Shown piece by piece: positions 62,992 to 64,000 of a DNA stretch of 64,000 nucleotides. This stretch comes from Halichoerus grypus (lineage: Eukaryota > Chordata > Mammalia > Carnivora > Phocidae), in the NCBI RefSeq assembly GCF_964656455.1, contig NW_027555008.1, positions 62,001 through 126,000 on the forward strand. Direction: 5' to 3'. The position numbers and the translations under genes were made by a program. The notes under the pieces are model-generated. The model was not told where the DNA came from. It worked only from the letters and a program-made list of their open reading frames with translations, and did not search any database. Each line of letters begins with the position of its first letter. The stretch's first letter is position 1.

Positions 62992-64000
62992 GTGAGAGCC
63001 TGGGAAACGGGTTGCATTCATAACCCGGAGGGAGAAGCAGGCCGGTGCAGAAGGCACCTCTCGAACCAGCTGTCGTTTCAAGAAACTAGCGTTCCTCTTG
63101 CACGGGTGTGTGGAGCTTTAATATGCAGGCACCTCCCTCGAAGGAACAACAGTGTAGAGAAACCGTACTTTAGCTACTACGAACTCTCTGAAGCAGAATG
63201 CAGTTTACGGTGTACCATGGGTGAGAGCCCGGGGAACGGGTTCCATACATAGCACGGAGGGAGAAACAGGCCTGTGCAGAAAGCACCTCTCGAACCAGCT
63301 CCAGTTGCATGAAACTAGCATTCCTCTTGCCCGGCTGTGTGGAGCTTTAACATGCAGGCACCTCCCTCGAAGGAACGACAGTGTAGAGAAACTGTCCTTT
63401 AGCTACCTTCCACCTCTCTGCAAGAGAAAGCAGTTTACGTTATCCACGGGTGAGAACCTGGGGAACGAGTTCCATACATAACACGCAGCTAGAAACAGGC
63501 TGTTGCAGACGGCCCCTCTCGAGCCAGCTCTAGTTTCATGGAACTAGCATTCCACTTGCACGGGTGTGTGGAGGTCTAAAATGCAGGCACCTCCCTCGAA
63601 GGAACAACAGTGCAGAGAAACCGTGCTTTAGCTAGCGTCCACCTCTCTGAAGGAGGAAGCAGTTTACCGTGTACTCTGGGTGAGAGCCTGGGGAACGGGT
63701 TCCATACGTAAATCCGAGGAAGAGACAGGCCGGTGCAGAAGGTACTTCTCGAAAGAGCTCCAGTTTCATGAATGTAGCATTCCTCTTACACGGGTGTGTG
63801 GAGGTCTAATATCCAGGCACCTCCCTCGAGGGAACAACAGTGTGGAGAAAACGTGCTTTAGCTACCGTCCACCTCTCTGAAGGAGAAAACAGTTTACCTT
63901 GTACCAGGGGTGAGAGCCTGGGGAACGGGTTGCATTCATAACCCGAAGGGAGAAACAGGCCGGTGCAGAAGGCACCTCTCGAACCAGCTGTCGTTTCAAG
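62992..64000 (+). repeat. Partial last HOR: B, G-like C, D, E, partial F
   Basis: Register is B-C-D-E-F, but the C slot (63221-63449) is mostly G: GGGGAACGGG, CAGTTGCATG, TTGCCCGGCTG, TTTAACATG. It ends C-like (GAAACTGTCC, TTATCCACGGG) and is followed by a true D (CACGCAGCTAG). The end of B is F-like (GCAGTTTACGG). E has CCTCGAGGGAAC near 63825-63836. The window ends inside F. Confidence 0.88.

Larger units (their letters stand above)
1..64000. repeat. Tandem satellite array, 229/230-bp monomer, 11-mer higher-order repeat
   Basis: The whole window is head-to-tail copies of one 229-230 bp monomer, always in the same orientation. Landmarks recur in almost every copy, for example CACCTCCCTCGAAGGAAC, GGGTGTGTGGAG and CTTTAGCTA. 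Copies 2525 bp apart are nearly identical, while adjacent copies differ clearly. That is the definition of a higher-order repeat, here of eleven monomers (A-K; 230+229+229+230+230+229+229+230+230+229+230 bp). Arrays of this kind are known from eukaryotic centromeres and pericentromeres. That this one is centromeric is inference. I do not recognise the family. No unique sequence interrupts it and neither end of the array is in the window. Confidence 0.97.

Noticed and set aside
117..63880. Dozens of open frames of 60-160 codons, mostly on the + strand, repeating with the monomer
   Set aside because: They start at GTG, recur with the 229/230-bp period (not a multiple of three), overlap each other across monomer junctions and change length with single-base changes. 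The protein is low in recognisable domains and D, H and K monomers usually break it. These are copies of chance open frames.
1..64000. CRISPR array
   Set aside because: Repeats are directly adjacent 229/230-bp units with no unique spacers and no cas genes. Palindromic motifs inside the monomer are not spaced like CRISPR repeats.
1..64000. Transposon, LTR or rRNA/tRNA gene cluster as the source of the repeat
   Set aside because: I see no terminal repeats, target-site duplications, polymerase or transposase frames, poly-A tails, or tRNA or 5S rRNA-like boxes in the monomer.

Overview
The window is one uninterrupted block of satellite DNA. I see no protein gene, RNA gene, transposon or unique sequence from base 1 to base 64000. 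The basic monomer is 229 or 230 bp, about half G+C by eye. About 279 copies run head to tail, all in the same orientation. Such arrays belong to eukaryotic chromosomes, typically centromeric or pericentromeric. I do not recognise the family, so I do not name a species. Many private substitutions are C-to-T or G-to-A at CpG, which points to a genome with CpG methylation such as a vertebrate or plant.

The monomers are arranged in a higher-order repeat (HOR). Eleven distinguishable monomers, here lettered A to K, form a 2525-bp unit. Units are nearly identical to each other. The eleven fall into four classes by shared diagnostic bases: A/E, B/F/I, C/G/J and D/H/K. The HOR therefore reads ABCD-EFGH-IJK: an ancestral tetramer used three times, with the A/E-class monomer missing from the third block. 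By rough hand count A and E differ at about 13 of 230 positions and A and B at about 40. This gives a nested hierarchy: a possible subrepeat inside the monomer, then monomer, tetramer, 11-mer and larger blocks.

Layout: bases 1-33169 are a left domain. It is mostly full 11-mers, with a 16-mer at 5167-8837, an 8-mer and a 7-mer at 13888-17330, and a tandemly duplicated 18-monomer block (11+7) at 24906-33169. From about 33170 the B monomer that follows A changes haplotype (GAGGTCCACAATG in place of GAGCTTTAATATG). The right domain also gains a different 7-mer, made by fusing I with B. It occurs once in the 18-mers starting at 35694, 42350 and 53824, and three times in succession in a 32-mer at 46481-53823. 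From about 56.7 kb private indels and mixed monomers become more frequent, and the register is irregular near 62.8-63.45 kb.

Every departure from the 11-mer has hybrid monomers at its junction, as expected for unequal crossing-over between related monomers, and a few monomers carry short patches that look like gene conversion. Possible functional elements are a CENP-B-box-like 17-mer at the C/D and J/K junctions (7 of 9 core bases) and strong dyad symmetries in the middle of the monomer. Both are candidates only. Open reading frames of 60-160 codons are by-products of the repeat, and I annotate none as genes.
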